A stretch of 64,000 bases of DNA, taken from QVMM01 sp047030855. Its GTDB lineage: Bacteria; Bacteroidota; Bacteroidia; Bacteroidales; Dysgonomonadaceae. The translations under genes were made by a program, and so were the position numbers. The stretch lies in assembly GCA_047030855.1 (NCBI GenBank), contig JBKYIJ010000008.1, forward strand, positions 2,294,001-2,358,000, written 5' to 3'. Every line of letters begins with the position of its first letter. Within the stretch, counting starts at the first letter, position 1. Of the stretch, positions 33,600 through 43,724 are shown in pieces. The notes under the pieces were generated by a model, which saw nothing but the letters and a program-made list of their open reading frames with translations, was not told the origin of the DNA and did not search any database.

Positions 33600-36500
33600 T
33601 TAAGATATCATAAAGTGTAACCTGTTTTGCAGGTTGACGTCTGCAACGCCACCGTCGATATCAAGATACAACAAGTTCATTTCAGGATATATTTTTTTCA
33701 GTCTTTTCTCAATTCCTTTCGCAACAACATGATTTGCGATACAACCGAAAGGCTGTATACAAACAACCCTGTTAATTCCTCTGCGGGCATAATGGGCTAC
33801 TTCACCTGCAATCAACCAGCCCTCTCCAAATTGGTTCGAAAGATTAAGTACTTCTGAGGCGGCCTTAGCTTTTGCGTATATAGATTCTGACGGTTCAAAA
33901 TAGCGAAAGTCTTTCGTTATTTTTTCAACCTTTTTTATCTTACGGTTTATGTATTTCCAAGCTAAAGGCATCAATGATTTTTCAAACAGGCTTGTTTGTT
34001 TAAGTCCGTTTTCTTCATTCGTTTTATTGTTTACAAAAAACTGTATAAGAAAATCAAGAATGGGAGGCGTTACGACTTCTACTTCTTTGGAGCGCAGCCA
34101 TTCCGAGATGTGAGCCTGCCCGTAGTTGTTGTACTTAATGTATATTTCGCCCACCAAACCTATTTTTGTAAATTGTTTGTCGTGAACGGGAACATCATTG
34201 AAGTCTGCAACAGCTTCTTTAAGCAATCTTAGCAAAGTCTTGGTATTATTTGCCCTTACTGCGTCAATACCGCGTTCTATGTAAAAGTCGAATACTGCTT
34301 GCGACGATCCTTTTTTCTTTTCCCTGACCGATATTGTATTGTTCATTTGTTGCAAAGCATCGCCATAAAGCACCAGATATATCGCCAGTTTGATCAGTTT
34401 TTTCCACTCTATTTTGAATGCGCTCTGATCGTTTTGGTAAGTCTCTCCCGATGATAATGCAATTACGGGTATATCCTTAAATCCGGCAGCTTGCAAGCCG
34501 TTCTTTATCTGTGCCAGATAGTTCGTTGCACGGCATTGCCCGCCTGTCTGGGTTATCGCGAGGACAATATCCTGTAAGTCGTATTCTCCTGATTGCAACG
34601 TTTGTATAATGTCGCCCAATACCAACGTAGAAGGATAACAAACTTCATTGTTTCCGTACATTAATCCTAAATCTGCCGAAATCTTATTCGTCTTAGGCAG
34701 ATTGCGTACCTTATATCCGATAAGATCGCCCAAAGCAGGAGCAAACGGGGAAATGAAATCCGTGAACCATGGTACAAGGATCGTTTTCTTTCTGTCCGCT
34801 TCTGTATATGGAACGTTGTAGCCTTTATAAGACTTATTGTCTTTTATCTCGAGGGGATTGGCAGTTTTAAGCGATTCGACAAGCGAACGCAAGCGAAGCC
34901 TTACCGATCCCGGGCTGGCAATTTCGTCGATACGTATAATAGTCAGGTTTTTACCTGCCTGTTTCATGATGCTTGTTGCTTCATCCATATAGAATGAGTC
35001 AGGTCCGCATCCGAAAGAGTTTAACTGTATCAACTGAACGTTTTGCGGAAGCTTGGAAACTTCTATTGCAGCCTGTATAACGCGGTTGGGATATGACCAT
35101 TGCGATACGATATTAAGCTTTCCGAATCCGTCGCTTTCAGGTTTGCGAAAAACATCGTCAGTCAAAACGATAGTTCCTAAATCGGAAAGTATTTGCCCTA
35201 CCTTCTGATGGATAAGCGGATCGGTATGATATGGCCTTCCTGCGATAACGAAAGCCATTTCTTTGTTTTCGATAGCTTGTTGCAGTAACTTCTGTTGCCC
35301 TTCGTACAATTCTTTTTTTGCTTTATTCTTAGCCGCCTGCGCTTTTTCAAAAGCTGTATCGAATTGCGATTTAGAAACACCCAGTGCAGACAGATACTTG
35401 AAGCACCCTTTTTTCAAGGCTTCGTCGCTGCTGAATGTTATAACGGGTTCGTCGTAAGGTATGCCGTATTGAACCTCGGGATCGACAGAACTTTTGATAA
35501 CATCGGGGTATCCGCTGACTACGGGACAGTTAAAAGAATTGGTTGTCCGTGTAAACTCTTTTTCCTCTTTGGGTATGATCGGATAGAATATTCTGTCTAC
35601 TTTTTGCTCTATCAAAGAAATAATATGTCCGTGTACCAGTTTTGCAGGGAAGCAAATATTGTCAGACATGATTCCTCCAACTCCTTTTTGGTATAAATTA
35701 TAAGTAGATTCGGGTGATAATCTTACATTAAAGCCGCATTCAGTCAACAATGTATGCCAGAAAGGATAATTTTCGAACATATTCAGAACGCGTGGAATAC
35801 CGATTGTTTTCCCTTTTACGATATTATCGGCGTTTACATTCCTGTCGAAAAGTATTTCATTCTTTCTGTCAAAAGCATTATAACCTTGTTTACGGGCAGT
35901 ATTGTTCGAGTTGTAGAATATTTTTTCACACTTATTTCCTGCATAGGATATATTGCCGTTGCCGAACTTAAATCTTAGTACGGAACAATTATTGGTACAT
36001 CCTTTACATTGCAGTTCTTTGCTGTCGATAGACTGGAGTCCTTCCAAAGCTTTTGCTCCGATAAAAGCAGAAGTATTTTGCTGTTTCTCCCAAAGATTCT
36101 TTGCATATAAAGCAGCACCCAAAGCTCCCATTAATTCAGGATGATCGGTTGAACTGACAGATTTGCCCGAAAGCATTTCAAGAGCACGATATACGGCATC
36201 GTTTTTGAAAGTACCTCCCTGTACGACAATATGTTCGCCCAGATTGTTGAGGTTTGAAATTTTTAGAACCTTAAACAGACAGTTCTTCACAACGGAATAT
36301 GCCAACCCTGCCGCAATGTCGTCAAGTCCTGCGTTTTCGCGTAACGATTGTTTTACTTTCGAGTTCATAAACACGGTGCATCTCGAACCCAGATCGCTCG
36401 GATATTTTGACAGACATGCCTGCTGCGAAAATTCAGTCAGGTTCATGTTCATTGTCGAAGCAAAATTTTGCAGAAACGATCCGCAACCGGATGAACATGC

Positions 36501-37850
36501 TTCGTTCAGTTCTATGTTGGAAATAACTTCGTTATCAATAAAAATAGATTTGATGTCTTGTCCGCCAATGTCCAATATGAACGATACTTTAGGGTCGACA
36601 TATTGTGCACCTGACAGGTGAGCCATTGTTTCAACTATTCCATAATCGAGGTTCAGTGCGGATTTAATCAGATCTTCTCCATATCCTGTGGCTGCGGATG
36701 CAAGAAAGTTGACCGAAACGGCTTTTTCTTCCGCTTCTTTGAAAAATTTGTCGAGCCCCTCGGTTACTTTGTTCAGGGGATTGCCTTCATTGCTGCCGTA
36801 GAAATAGAAAAGGATATTACTTTCCTTGTCCATAATGACTACTTTAGTTGTGGTAGATCCCGAATCTATTCCCAGAAAGCAATCTTCTTGCTTCTTTTCC
36901 TCAAGCTGTCTGAATTTTAATTTCTTTATTTTTCGGTTCAGCTTCCATTCTTCATATTGCCCTTCACTTTCGAACAGGACTGGAAGCGAATCTTTTGTTA
37001 TTTTTTCAGCCTTAGAGAAGTTTTTTATTATATCGTCAAGCCTTTGATAGACTTCGTCTTTTTCTTTATGGAGCGCAGCTCCCCACGCCGGAAAATACTG
37101 CCCGTTATCCGGTAATATAATATCGGTGTCAGTTACTTTAAGAACTTCTTTAAAAGCATTTCTTAATGCCGGAATAAAAGTGAGCGGACCGCCGATGAAC
37201 AGTATTTTAGGCAGTATGTCACAACCGCGTGCCAGTGAAGTTATTGTCTGCAAAGCGACAGCATGTAATATAGATGCGGCAATGTCGGGTTTCGGAATGT
37301 TGCGGCTGATAAGATTTTGCACGTCCGTTTTAGCGAAAACTCCGCATCGTGAAGCTATCGGATATGTTTTTTCAAACTGCAAAGCCTGTTCACCCAGCTC
37401 TTCGACTGATATATTCATCAGGCTTGCCATCTGGTCGATAAAAGCTCCTGTACCTCCCGCACAGCTTCCGTTCATTCGGATATCAGGATGCCCTCCTTGT
37501 CTGAAGAAAACCATTTTCCCGTCCTCACCGCCTAAGTCAATAAGCGTATGAGTGTCGGGATATATATTGTTTACAACCTCAACGGCAGCAACGACTTCTT
37601 GTACGAAATTAACCTTAATCCTTTCGGCAATACCCATACCTGCCGACCCTGTAATATTTATACTGAATTCGGCATCGGGAAATAACTTGATTACGTTATC
37701 GAGTTCATCTAAGAAAGTTTCCTGAATATTTGCCTGATGCCGTTTATAGGCTTTATGAAGAATATTCAAATCTTTGTCTAATACAACGATTTTTAAAGTA
37801 GTTGAACCCGCATCAACGCCTATTTTATATTGTATTTTGTTGTTTTGCAT
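33600..37850 (-). CDS. 2-hydroxyacyl-CoA dehydratase activase, large fused form
   Basis: 1416 residues. Two BadF/BadG/BcrA-type ATPase domains lie in tandem (GVDAGSTTLK near residue 12 and GIDSGSTTTK near 324), each with a cluster-type Cys motif (NGSCAGGTG near 133 and EACSSGCGSF near 456). A DUF2229-like and a dehydratase-like region follow (about 690-1416). Activases of this family pump an electron into a [4Fe-4S] cluster of 2-hydroxyacyl-CoA dehydratases. This giant fused form is widespread in anaerobes, but its substrate is not established. No separate dehydratase gene is nearby. Confidence 0.88.
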   Translation of the reverse strand: MQNNKIQYKIGVDAGSTTLKIVVLDKDLNILHKAYKRHQANIQETFLDELDNVIKLFPDAEFSINITGSAGMGIAERIKVNFVQEVVAAVEVVNNIYPDTHTLIDLGGEDGKMVFFRQGGHPDIRMNGSCAGGTGAFIDQMASLMNISVEELGEQALQFEKTYPIASRCGVFAKTDVQNLISRNIPKPDIAASILHAVALQTITSLARGCDILPKILFIGGPLTFIPALRNAFKEVLKVTDTDIILPDNGQYFPAWGAALHKEKDEVYQRLDDIIKNFSKAEKITKDSLPVLFESEGQYEEWKLNRKIKKLKFRQLEEKKQEDCFLGIDSGSTTTKVVIMDKESNILFYFYGSNEGNPLNKVTEGLDKFFKEAEEKAVSVNFLASAATGYGEDLIKSALNLDYGIVETMAHLSGAQYVDPKVSFILDIGGQDIKSIFIDNEVISNIELNEACSSGCGSFLQNFASTMNMNLTEFSQQACLSKYPSDLGSRCTVFMNSKVKQSLRENAGLDDIAAGLAYSVVKNCLFKVLKISNLNNLGEHIVVQGGTFKNDAVYRALEMLSGKSVSSTDHPELMGALGAALYAKNLWEKQQNTSAFIGAKALEGLQSIDSKELQCKGCTNNCSVLRFKFGNGNISYAGNKCEKIFYNSNNTARKQGYNAFDRKNEILFDRNVNADNIVKGKTIGIPRVLNMFENYPFWHTLLTECGFNVRLSPESTYNLYQKGVGGIMSDNICFPAKLVHGHIISLIEQKVDRIFYPIIPKEEKEFTRTTNSFNCPVVSGYPDVIKSSVDPEVQYGIPYDEPVITFSSDEALKKGCFKYLSALGVSKSQFDTAFEKAQAAKNKAKKELYEGQQKLLQQAIENKEMAFVIAGRPYHTDPLIHQKVGQILSDLGTIVLTDDVFRKPESDGFGKLNIVSQWSYPNRVIQAAIEVSKLPQNVQLIQLNSFGCGPDSFYMDEATSIMKQAGKNLTIIRIDEIASPGSVRLRLRSLVESLKTANPLEIKDNKSYKGYNVPYTEADRKKTILVPWFTDFISPFAPALGDLIGYKVRNLPKTNKISADLGLMYGNNEVCYPSTLVLGDIIQTLQSGEYDLQDIVLAITQTGGQCRATNYLAQIKNGLQAAGFKDIPVIALSSGETYQNDQSAFKIEWKKLIKLAIYLVLYGDALQQMNNTISVREKKKGSSQAVFDFYIERGIDAVRANNTKTLLRLLKEAVADFNDVPVHDKQFTKIGLVGEIYIKYNNYGQAHISEWLRSKEVEVVTPPILDFLIQFFVNNKTNEENGLKQTSLFEKSLMPLAWKYINRKIKKVEKITKDFRYFEPSESIYAKAKAASEVLNLSNQFGEGWLIAGEVAHYARRGINRVVCIQPFGCIANHVVAKGIEKRLKKIYPEMNLLYLDIDGGVADVNLQNRLHFMIS

Positions 37851-37884
37851 AAATAGAATACAATTCCCTTAATGAATTAACCTA

Positions 37885-37892
37885 CAAATATA
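37885..37892 (-). promoter_or_regulatory. -7 box for the activase gene
   Basis: Minus strand reads TATATTTG, matching TAnnTTTG, 35 bp upstream of the ATG. Confidence 0.55.
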
Positions 37893-38000
37893 CATATTTA
37901 ATAAAAAATATAGATTTCAGTATTATATCTATTTATCTTGCATAGATAATTGTTATGTATTTTTCACATTCTGTATTTGGTCGATTATTTGATTGAAAAT

Positions 38001-38031
38001 AAAAAGCATCTCAGTAATTGAGATGCTTTTT
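38001..38031 (-). terminator. terminator after the T9SS cargo gene
   Basis: AAAAAGCATCTCA pairs perfectly with TGAGATGCTTTTT across a 5-nt loop. It lies 23 bp after the stop of the minus-strand gene. Confidence 0.9.
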
Positions 38032-38053
38032 AGCCATTGGTTTTTTATAAATA

Positions 38054-39625
38054 TTATTTTATAATTATTTTTTCTTTATACGATGTTTTGTCAGATATGG
38101 CTTCTAAAATGTAAATCCCTTTTTTCAGATCGGAAATGTTAATGGGGTTTGCATTGCCTTTTACGTTTTTTATTTTAGCGCCTGATATCGTAAATATGTT
38201 TAAATCGGATATTGTTTCAGGTGAGTCAACATAAAGAACTTCTTTTGCGGGATTCGGATAAATTTTAATATTAAAATTCTTTTCGGCATTTTCATTATCG
38301 ATGCCAGTCGGATTTTGGGGCACATCCAAAGCATTGTCATCAACATTTTGCGCATATAAAACTACATCCTGGACAGTTGCGTTCTTCTTTTTGTTTTCAA
38401 TAAAATATTGGACATAAAAACCGCGAATATATCCGTTAGGTAATTCTGCGTAACCATCAGGTGCAATGGCTTTCGGATCATCTATTTTTATTATGTCAAT
38501 GTCACTGCTTTCATATTTTCCCAGTTTTATCTGTTGCAGTAATGGCATTTCATTTCCGTCCTCTTTAGATAATTCAATCCATTCCTGACAGGTTTCATCT
38601 ATATTTTTTACAGAAATAAATAATTTATATCCGAGTTCCTCATCAGTCAGTTTTTTCCTGTATCGCATATTCATCCATACGTATTGAGTTTGGGTTTCGG
38701 TATCTATACGGTCATGTATAATAGCTTGTCCGTCGCATGTGTGATAAAACACAGTGTAGAACATAAGGGCAAAACCTCCCCGTGGTCCAACCCATCTTTC
38801 GACGTTTCCATTGTTATCTACCAAACCGTTTGACCAACTGGCATCTTCCGCATGCAACCTCATCCCTCCGGGCATCATGTTAAATCCGTATAGGTTTGTA
38901 TTGTTGACATCGAACCAATATGTCCTAAAAGATGTTCCATTGCTTATATCGTAAGCCAAACTTGTTTCACCTTTTTGACGACTAAGGGCATGCCTTACGT
39001 CTAACTCGTCAAGCCTATTATTGTTTCTTGAGTAAAAAGGACACATTGCGAATAATTGCCTGTAATCTTTGTTTGACGGTTCCCGCCATTTCGATTCTCC
39101 TTGCTTTTCTGCAATATCTTCTTTTGTTAGAATCTTATCCATGTCGATGTTTGTTGTATCTTCGTACATTATTCCCCAAGTTCGCATATAAGCGGTAGTG
39201 AAACGATCGTAATATATTCCGTATTGTTCGTTAAATTCATCAACATCTGGATTGAATTTTTCATAATCAATATGGATTTGCTTCATATACAGGTCAAATA
39301 ATTCCTTGCTGGGAGGATATTTGGATTGTGGTCCTTCTTCAGTAGCCCACCATTTAAAAAATGGAATATCTAATGAAAATACATCACTCCAATAATATTC
39401 TCCGATTCGGACGCCTTGGTTTTCTTCATATACATTATAAGCTTTGTCAATATTGTGATCATTGATACGAAGATTAAATGTTAATGGAATCTTGTCAGGA
39501 ATCTCATTATCTTTTGTTATTCCTTCTCGTTTTTGCGGCATCTCAGTTATACCACTTGCTTGAATTGATATACAAAACAAACTAAAAATAATGCCAATCA
39601 TTGATTGACAAACAACACATTTCAT
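38054..39625 (-). CDS. secreted protein with type IX secretion C-terminal sorting domain
   Basis: 523 residues with a signal peptide (about 1-23) and a C-terminal type A sorting domain (about 450-523) marked by IKIYPNPAKEVLYV, ISGAKI and LKKGIYILE...KIIIK. The main part has no domain I recognise; it is rich in Trp and Tyr and may be a beta-rich adhesin or enzyme. The sorting domain predicts export through the Por system and attachment to the surface. It implies that T9SS genes exist elsewhere in the genome. Confidence 0.85.
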   Translation of the reverse strand: MKCVVCQSMIGIIFSLFCISIQASGITEMPQKREGITKDNEIPDKIPLTFNLRINDHNIDKAYNVYEENQGVRIGEYYWSDVFSLDIPFFKWWATEEGPQSKYPPSKELFDLYMKQIHIDYEKFNPDVDEFNEQYGIYYDRFTTAYMRTWGIMYEDTTNIDMDKILTKEDIAEKQGESKWREPSNKDYRQLFAMCPFYSRNNNRLDELDVRHALSRQKGETSLAYDISNGTSFRTYWFDVNNTNLYGFNMMPGGMRLHAEDASWSNGLVDNNGNVERWVGPRGGFALMFYTVFYHTCDGQAIIHDRIDTETQTQYVWMNMRYRKKLTDEELGYKLFISVKNIDETCQEWIELSKEDGNEMPLLQQIKLGKYESSDIDIIKIDDPKAIAPDGYAELPNGYIRGFYVQYFIENKKKNATVQDVVLYAQNVDDNALDVPQNPTGIDNENAEKNFNIKIYPNPAKEVLYVDSPETISDLNIFTISGAKIKNVKGNANPINISDLKKGIYILEAISDKTSYKEKIIIK

Positions 39626-39950
39626 GCTTTTTGATATTTATTAAATATTCCCCTTACACTATAACACTATAATGCTTATTATTAAAATCTAAAACATATA
39701 TTATACAATTTAGTTCTTAAACTATATTATATTAACAAAAGAGTGCTATTGCTCGGAAATTAACTAACTTAACCGTATTTTTTGCATCTTTTAAATAAAA
39801 TCGTCCAAATATACTCATTATTATTTAATATTAATAAAATATATGTTTACGGATTACCGTTATTAATAGTGAAATATAACAAAAATTAACAATATTGTAT
39901 AAAAAAAAGGACTTATTCAAATAAGCCCTTTTTGTGAATTGTATCGCTAT
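39626..39950. other. 325-bp AT-rich intergenic region
   Basis: Contains the upstream region of the T9SS cargo gene and the tonB terminator. No clear -7 box, RNA gene or open frame was found in the rest. Confidence 0.5.
39903..39935 (-). terminator. terminator after tonB
   Basis: On the minus strand GGGCTTATT pairs with AATAAGTCC (one G-U pair), followed by a run of eight T. The wobble makes it stronger on this strand than on the plus strand. Confidence 0.8.
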
Positions 39951-40781
39951 TTATCTTTGAATCTGGAACGAAACGGGCAATGTAAAATACACTGCAACAG
40001 GGTTACCGTTTTGGCTTCCGGGTACCCATTTCGGCATTGATTTCACTACTCTTACTGCTTCATTATCACAAGAAGGATCAATACCTTTTAATACCTCGAT
40101 GTCTGAAATTTTTCCGTCTTTCCCTACTACGAACCTTAATACCACCCGTCCTTCTATTCCGTTATCAACGGCTATCGCCGGATAACGTAAGCTGTTTGAT
40201 ATGTATTTCATTAATTCGATTTTTCCGCCGGGAAATTGCGGCATTACCTCTGCGCTCTTAAAGGGAACATCCGATTGTGTGCCACCGCCTGTTATTTGCC
40301 TGTTTTCTCTTAATACGTCGGCAGGATCGACGCCAACGGTCACATCCGTAACGTTTGTTATGACCGAAATAACACCTGTTGACTCCCTTAATTCCTCTTG
40401 TGTAGACATTTCGTTTTCGCTGTTGACTTCTTCATCGTCCACAATTGAGGGAGGCGTGAATCGTTCCGTATTGATCAAAGGGGGAAGTTCAGGTTGTGTT
40501 AAATGAACAATAACTTCTTCTTCCTCTTTAGGTTGATCAAAGTCCGATAAAACAGTTGGACCGTCTACTCCTCCGAGTATTTCTTTAGAATTTTTGTCTA
40601 CCGCACTCATGATGCTTGGCAGTAATGATATGAAAGCTGTGAACAGGATAATGAACCCAAATGCGATCAAATGCCTTTTAGAGGAATCCTGACGCATTTT
40701 ATACGCTCCATACGCCTTGTTTTTTCCGTCAAAAATCATGTTACACCATTCAGATGAATTTAAATTAATGTCGCGTGTCAT
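39951..40781 (-). CDS. tonB: energy transducer TonB
   Basis: 276 residues: a cytoplasmic N-terminus with the Bacteroidota motif NMIFDGKNKAYGAYKMR, one membrane helix (about 38-58), a Pro/Glu-rich periplasmic linker and a C-terminal TonB domain (about 185-276) with MPQFPGGKIELMKYISNSLRYP and GRVVLRFVVGKDGKI. It couples the proton motive force to receptors such as the XusA-like protein. exbB and exbD are not in the window, so pairing is unknown. Confidence 0.92.
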   Translation of the reverse strand: MTRDINLNSSEWCNMIFDGKNKAYGAYKMRQDSSKRHLIAFGFIILFTAFISLLPSIMSAVDKNSKEILGGVDGPTVLSDFDQPKEEEEVIVHLTQPELPPLINTERFTPPSIVDDEEVNSENEMSTQEELRESTGVISVITNVTDVTVGVDPADVLRENRQITGGGTQSDVPFKSAEVMPQFPGGKIELMKYISNSLRYPAIAVDNGIEGRVVLRFVVGKDGKISDIEVLKGIDPSCDNEAVRVVKSMPKWVPGSQNGNPVAVYFTLPVSFQIQR

Positions 40782-40919
40782 AACTGTAAGAATTTATATA
40801 GTTAATACTCTGTGTTTACTTCATAGAGTGTCTGACTATACAAATTCCATAAGAAATGTAAATTTTTCCGCAAAAATGTATCGAAACGCGTGCAGTTTGA
40901 TCTGTTTGAAAAGTGCGGA

Positions 40920-41507
40920 TTACTTTTCTCCGATGAATTTCTTTAACTCCTGATATAGTTTCTGAACAGGAAGCCCCATGATATTGAAGTAAGATCCTGA
41001 AATATTTTCAACCGCAACATATCCTATCCATTCCTGAATACCATATGCTCCCGCTTTGTCAAGAGGATTGTATTTAGATACGTAATATTCTATTTCGCTA
41101 TCTTCAAGATCGGAAAAACGCACTTCCGATATAACCTTGAATGTTTTTTGCCTTTCAAGTGTGGTTATGCTTACTCCTGTTATGACTTTGTGCGTATTTC
41201 CCGATAACGCACGTAACATTCTCTTGGCGTCTTCTTTATCTTTTGGTTTTCCGAATACGTCATTTCCCATAATTACGAGCGTATCGGCAGTTATCAGAAG
41301 AGTGTCGTTTTTCAGATAGGGCAGGTACGCTTCGGCTTTCTTTTTTGAAATATATTCCGATATGTCTTCCTTATTTATATTGTTCGGATACGATTCATCC
41401 ACATCGGGAAGGACTTTTACGGTATAATCCAAATCAAGCCCCGAAAGAAGTTCTTTTCTTCGGGGTGAGTTGGAAGCCAGTATTATTTTATAGTCAGAAA
41501 GTTTCAT
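40920..41507 (-). CDS. maf: Maf-like nucleoside triphosphate pyrophosphatase
   Basis: 195 residues with the N-terminal LASNSPRRKELLSGL motif, the ITADTLVIMG acidic site and the late KAGAYGIQ motif of the Maf family (house-cleaning pyrophosphatases for dTTP/UTP and modified nucleotides). Its ATG overlaps the kdsA stop as ATGA, so the two are translationally coupled. Confidence 0.93.
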   Translation of the reverse strand: MKLSDYKIILASNSPRRKELLSGLDLDYTVKVLPDVDESYPNNINKEDISEYISKKKAEAYLPYLKNDTLLITADTLVIMGNDVFGKPKDKEDAKRMLRALSGNTHKVITGVSITTLERQKTFKVISEVRFSDLEDSEIEYYVSKYNPLDKAGAYGIQEWIGYVAVENISGSYFNIMGLPVQKLYQELKKFIGEK

Positions 41508-42301
41508 CTGACAGCATCTTTAATTCTTAATAACTTTTTCAGCAGTTCTTCCATTTGATCGAGAGGCAACATATTTGCTCCGTCCGATTTGGCTTCTGAC
41601 GGTTTCGGATGAGTTTCCATAAACAGACCGTCTGCTCCTACTGCGATAGCTGCTTTGCACATTGTTTCGATCAATTGCGGCTGTCCTCCCGTAACACCGG
41701 ATGATTGATTCGGTTTTTGGAGACAATGGGTAGCGTCTAAAATGATAGGGAATCCAAACTCCCTCATTTCGGGAAATCCTCTGAAATCCACAACCAGATC
41801 CCCGTAACCGAACGAAACGCCTCTTTCGGTCAGAATGACATTATGATTACCCGAGTCCACAACTTTCTGTGCTGCAAACTTCATCCCGCTTGGAGCAAGG
41901 AACTGCCCTTTCTTGATGTTAACTATTTTACCTGTTTTGGCGGCGGCTATTAACAAATCAGTTTGCCTGCATAAAAACGCAGGAATTTGAAGTACGTCTA
42001 CATATTCAGCAGCCATTGCCGCTTCATGCGTTTCGTGTATATCCGTTACCGTGGGTATATTGAACGTTTCGCCAACCTTTCTTAATATTCTGAGAGCCTT
42101 TTCATCTCCTATGCCTGTAAAAGAGTCGATGCGGGAGCGGTTTGCTTTGCGATACGATCCTTTGAATATGAAAGGAATATTTAGTTTAGAAGTAATATTT
42201 GTCAGTTTTTCGGCAATGTTCAGCGCCATTTCTTCTCCTTCAATGACACAAGGTCCTGCCATGAGAAAAAAGTTATCGTTTTTTAATTTATCTATAGTCA
42301 T
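41504..42301 (-). CDS. kdsA: 3-deoxy-8-phosphooctulonate synthase
   Basis: Condenses phosphoenolpyruvate and arabinose 5-phosphate to KDO 8-phosphate. Family motifs are MAGPCVIEGE, KGSYRKANRSRIDSFTG, VTDIHE and DATHCLQKP. A longer frame to 42352 exists, but the ATG at 42301 (MTIDKLKND) gives 265 residues, the usual size. First gene of a kdsA-maf pair; the KDO phosphatase gene kdsC lies elsewhere in the window. Confidence 0.95.
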   Translation of the reverse strand: MTIDKLKNDNFFLMAGPCVIEGEEMALNIAEKLTNITSKLNIPFIFKGSYRKANRSRIDSFTGIGDEKALRILRKVGETFNIPTVTDIHETHEAAMAAEYVDVLQIPAFLCRQTDLLIAAAKTGKIVNIKKGQFLAPSGMKFAAQKVVDSGNHNVILTERGVSFGYGDLVVDFRGFPEMREFGFPIILDATHCLQKPNQSSGVTGGQPQLIETMCKAAIAVGADGLFMETHPKPSEAKSDGANMLPLDQMEELLKKLLRIKDAVR

Positions 42302-42384
42302 TCTGTCGAGTTTTAATTTATCTGAATAAGTCTGCAAGATACGTAAAATCACTGTGACTTAGTGTATGTCTGCCGATAATTCTG

Positions 42385-42392
42385 TATTTTTG
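42385..42392 (+). promoter_or_regulatory. -7 box for tsaD
   Basis: TATTTTTG matches TAnnTTTG, 25 bp before the ATG. Confidence 0.5.
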
Positions 42393-42416
42393 CATTTCAT
42401 TTGATCGGTACGTTTT

Positions 42417-43433
42417 ATGATTACAATATTGGGTATAGAATCGTCCTGTGACGATACGGCGGCGGCGGTTATTCGCGACGGTGTATTACTGTCGAACGTA
42501 ATATCAAGCCAGAAAATTCACGAAAATTACGGCGGAGTAGTTCCCGAACTGGCATCAAGGGCACATCAGCAAAATATCATTCCTGTTGTCAGTGAAGCAT
42601 TGAAGCAGGCGAATGTCGAACGGGAAGCGCTTAATGCAATCGCTTTTACCCGCGGACCGGGACTTATGGGTTCGTTGCTTGTCGGAACGTCTTTTGCTAA
42701 AGGCTTTGCTTCAGCTTTAGATATACCTTTAATTGACGTAAACCATTTACATGCCCATGTGCTTGCTCATTTTATTAAAGAAGATGTAAGCGATAAGAAT
42801 CAGCCTGAACTTCCATTTCTGTGCCTGCTTGTTTCGGGCGGAAACTCACAGATTATATTGGTAGAGGCTTATAATAAAATGACAATTATCGGGCAGACTA
42901 TTGACGATGCGGCAGGAGAAGCTTTCGACAAATGCGCTAAAGTTATGGGGCTCGGTTACCCGGGCGGTCCTGTTGTCGATAAATTGGCAAAAGAAGGAGA
43001 TCCTCATAAATTCAAATTTAATAAACCGCATATTCAAGGCTACGATTATAGTTTTAGCGGCTTGAAGACTTCTTTCTTATATAAATTGAGAGACGAACTG
43101 AAACTCGATCCTGACTTTATTGAAAAGAACAAAGCTGATCTTTGTGCATCGCTTCAGACAACCATAATAGATATTCTGATGGAAAAATTATTGCTTGCCG
43201 CAAAACAGCTTAATGTGAAACAAATAGCCGTTGCAGGCGGTGTGTCTGCAAATTCGGGACTAAGGAAAGCTTTTGAAGAATACGGAGCGAAATACGGCTG
43301 GAAAATATTTATACCTAAATTCAGCTATACTACCGATAATGCGGCTATGGTGGCAATGACCGGATATTATAAATATCTTGACAATGAATTTGCCGCTATG
43401 GACGCTGATCCTTATGCAAGAATTAACGGGTAA
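42417..43433 (+). CDS. tsaD: tRNA threonylcarbamoyladenosine transferase
   Basis: Transfers the threonylcarbamoyl group to A37 of ANN-decoding tRNAs, with TsaB and TsaE. The 338 residues have the ASKHA start GIESSCDDTAAAV, the metal ligands in HLHAHVLAH (about 111-119), LLVSGGNSQ and the late AGGVSANSGLR. Length and motifs are normal. Divergent from kdsA-maf. Confidence 0.97.
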   Translation: MITILGIESSCDDTAAAVIRDGVLLSNVISSQKIHENYGGVVPELASRAHQQNIIPVVSEALKQANVEREALNAIAFTRGPGLMGSLLVGTSFAKGFASALDIPLIDVNHLHAHVLAHFIKEDVSDKNQPELPFLCLLVSGGNSQIILVEAYNKMTIIGQTIDDAAGEAFDKCAKVMGLGYPGGPVVDKLAKEGDPHKFKFNKPHIQGYDYSFSGLKTSFLYKLRDELKLDPDFIEKNKADLCASLQTTIIDILMEKLLLAAKQLNVKQIAVAGGVSANSGLRKAFEEYGAKYGWKIFIPKFSYTTDNAAMVAMTGYYKYLDNEFAAMDADPYARING

Positions 43434-43447
43434 CCCCTAAAATCAAT

Positions 43448-43480
43448 AAAAGGAGACCTTTGTGAAAAAATCTCCTTTTA
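43448..43480 (+). terminator. terminator after tsaD
   Basis: AAAAGGAGA (43448-43456) pairs with TCTCCTTTT (43471-43479). The loop is 14 nt and the T-tail is short, so strength is uncertain. The 240 bp from here to the dipeptidase gene hold only AT-rich DNA with a weak TATTTTTA box. Confidence 0.6.
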
Positions 43481-43724
43481 TGAGTTAATTTAGGTACTAG
43501 TCTTTAAGGTAAAAAGATTGTTTTAGGTTATCTGTTACAAATGTAACGGTTTTGTAACTTACAATCCAAACAAAAAAACATATTCTAAAACATATATTTT
43601 GGTGAAAAGTAATTAATTTTTTTGTTGGATTATTCATTGCAATTTGTTATTGTTCCTGCATTTATTAATTGTAAACTAAAATATAATCTGCTATTTTTAC
43701 AAAAATATCGAAAATAATTAAAGT

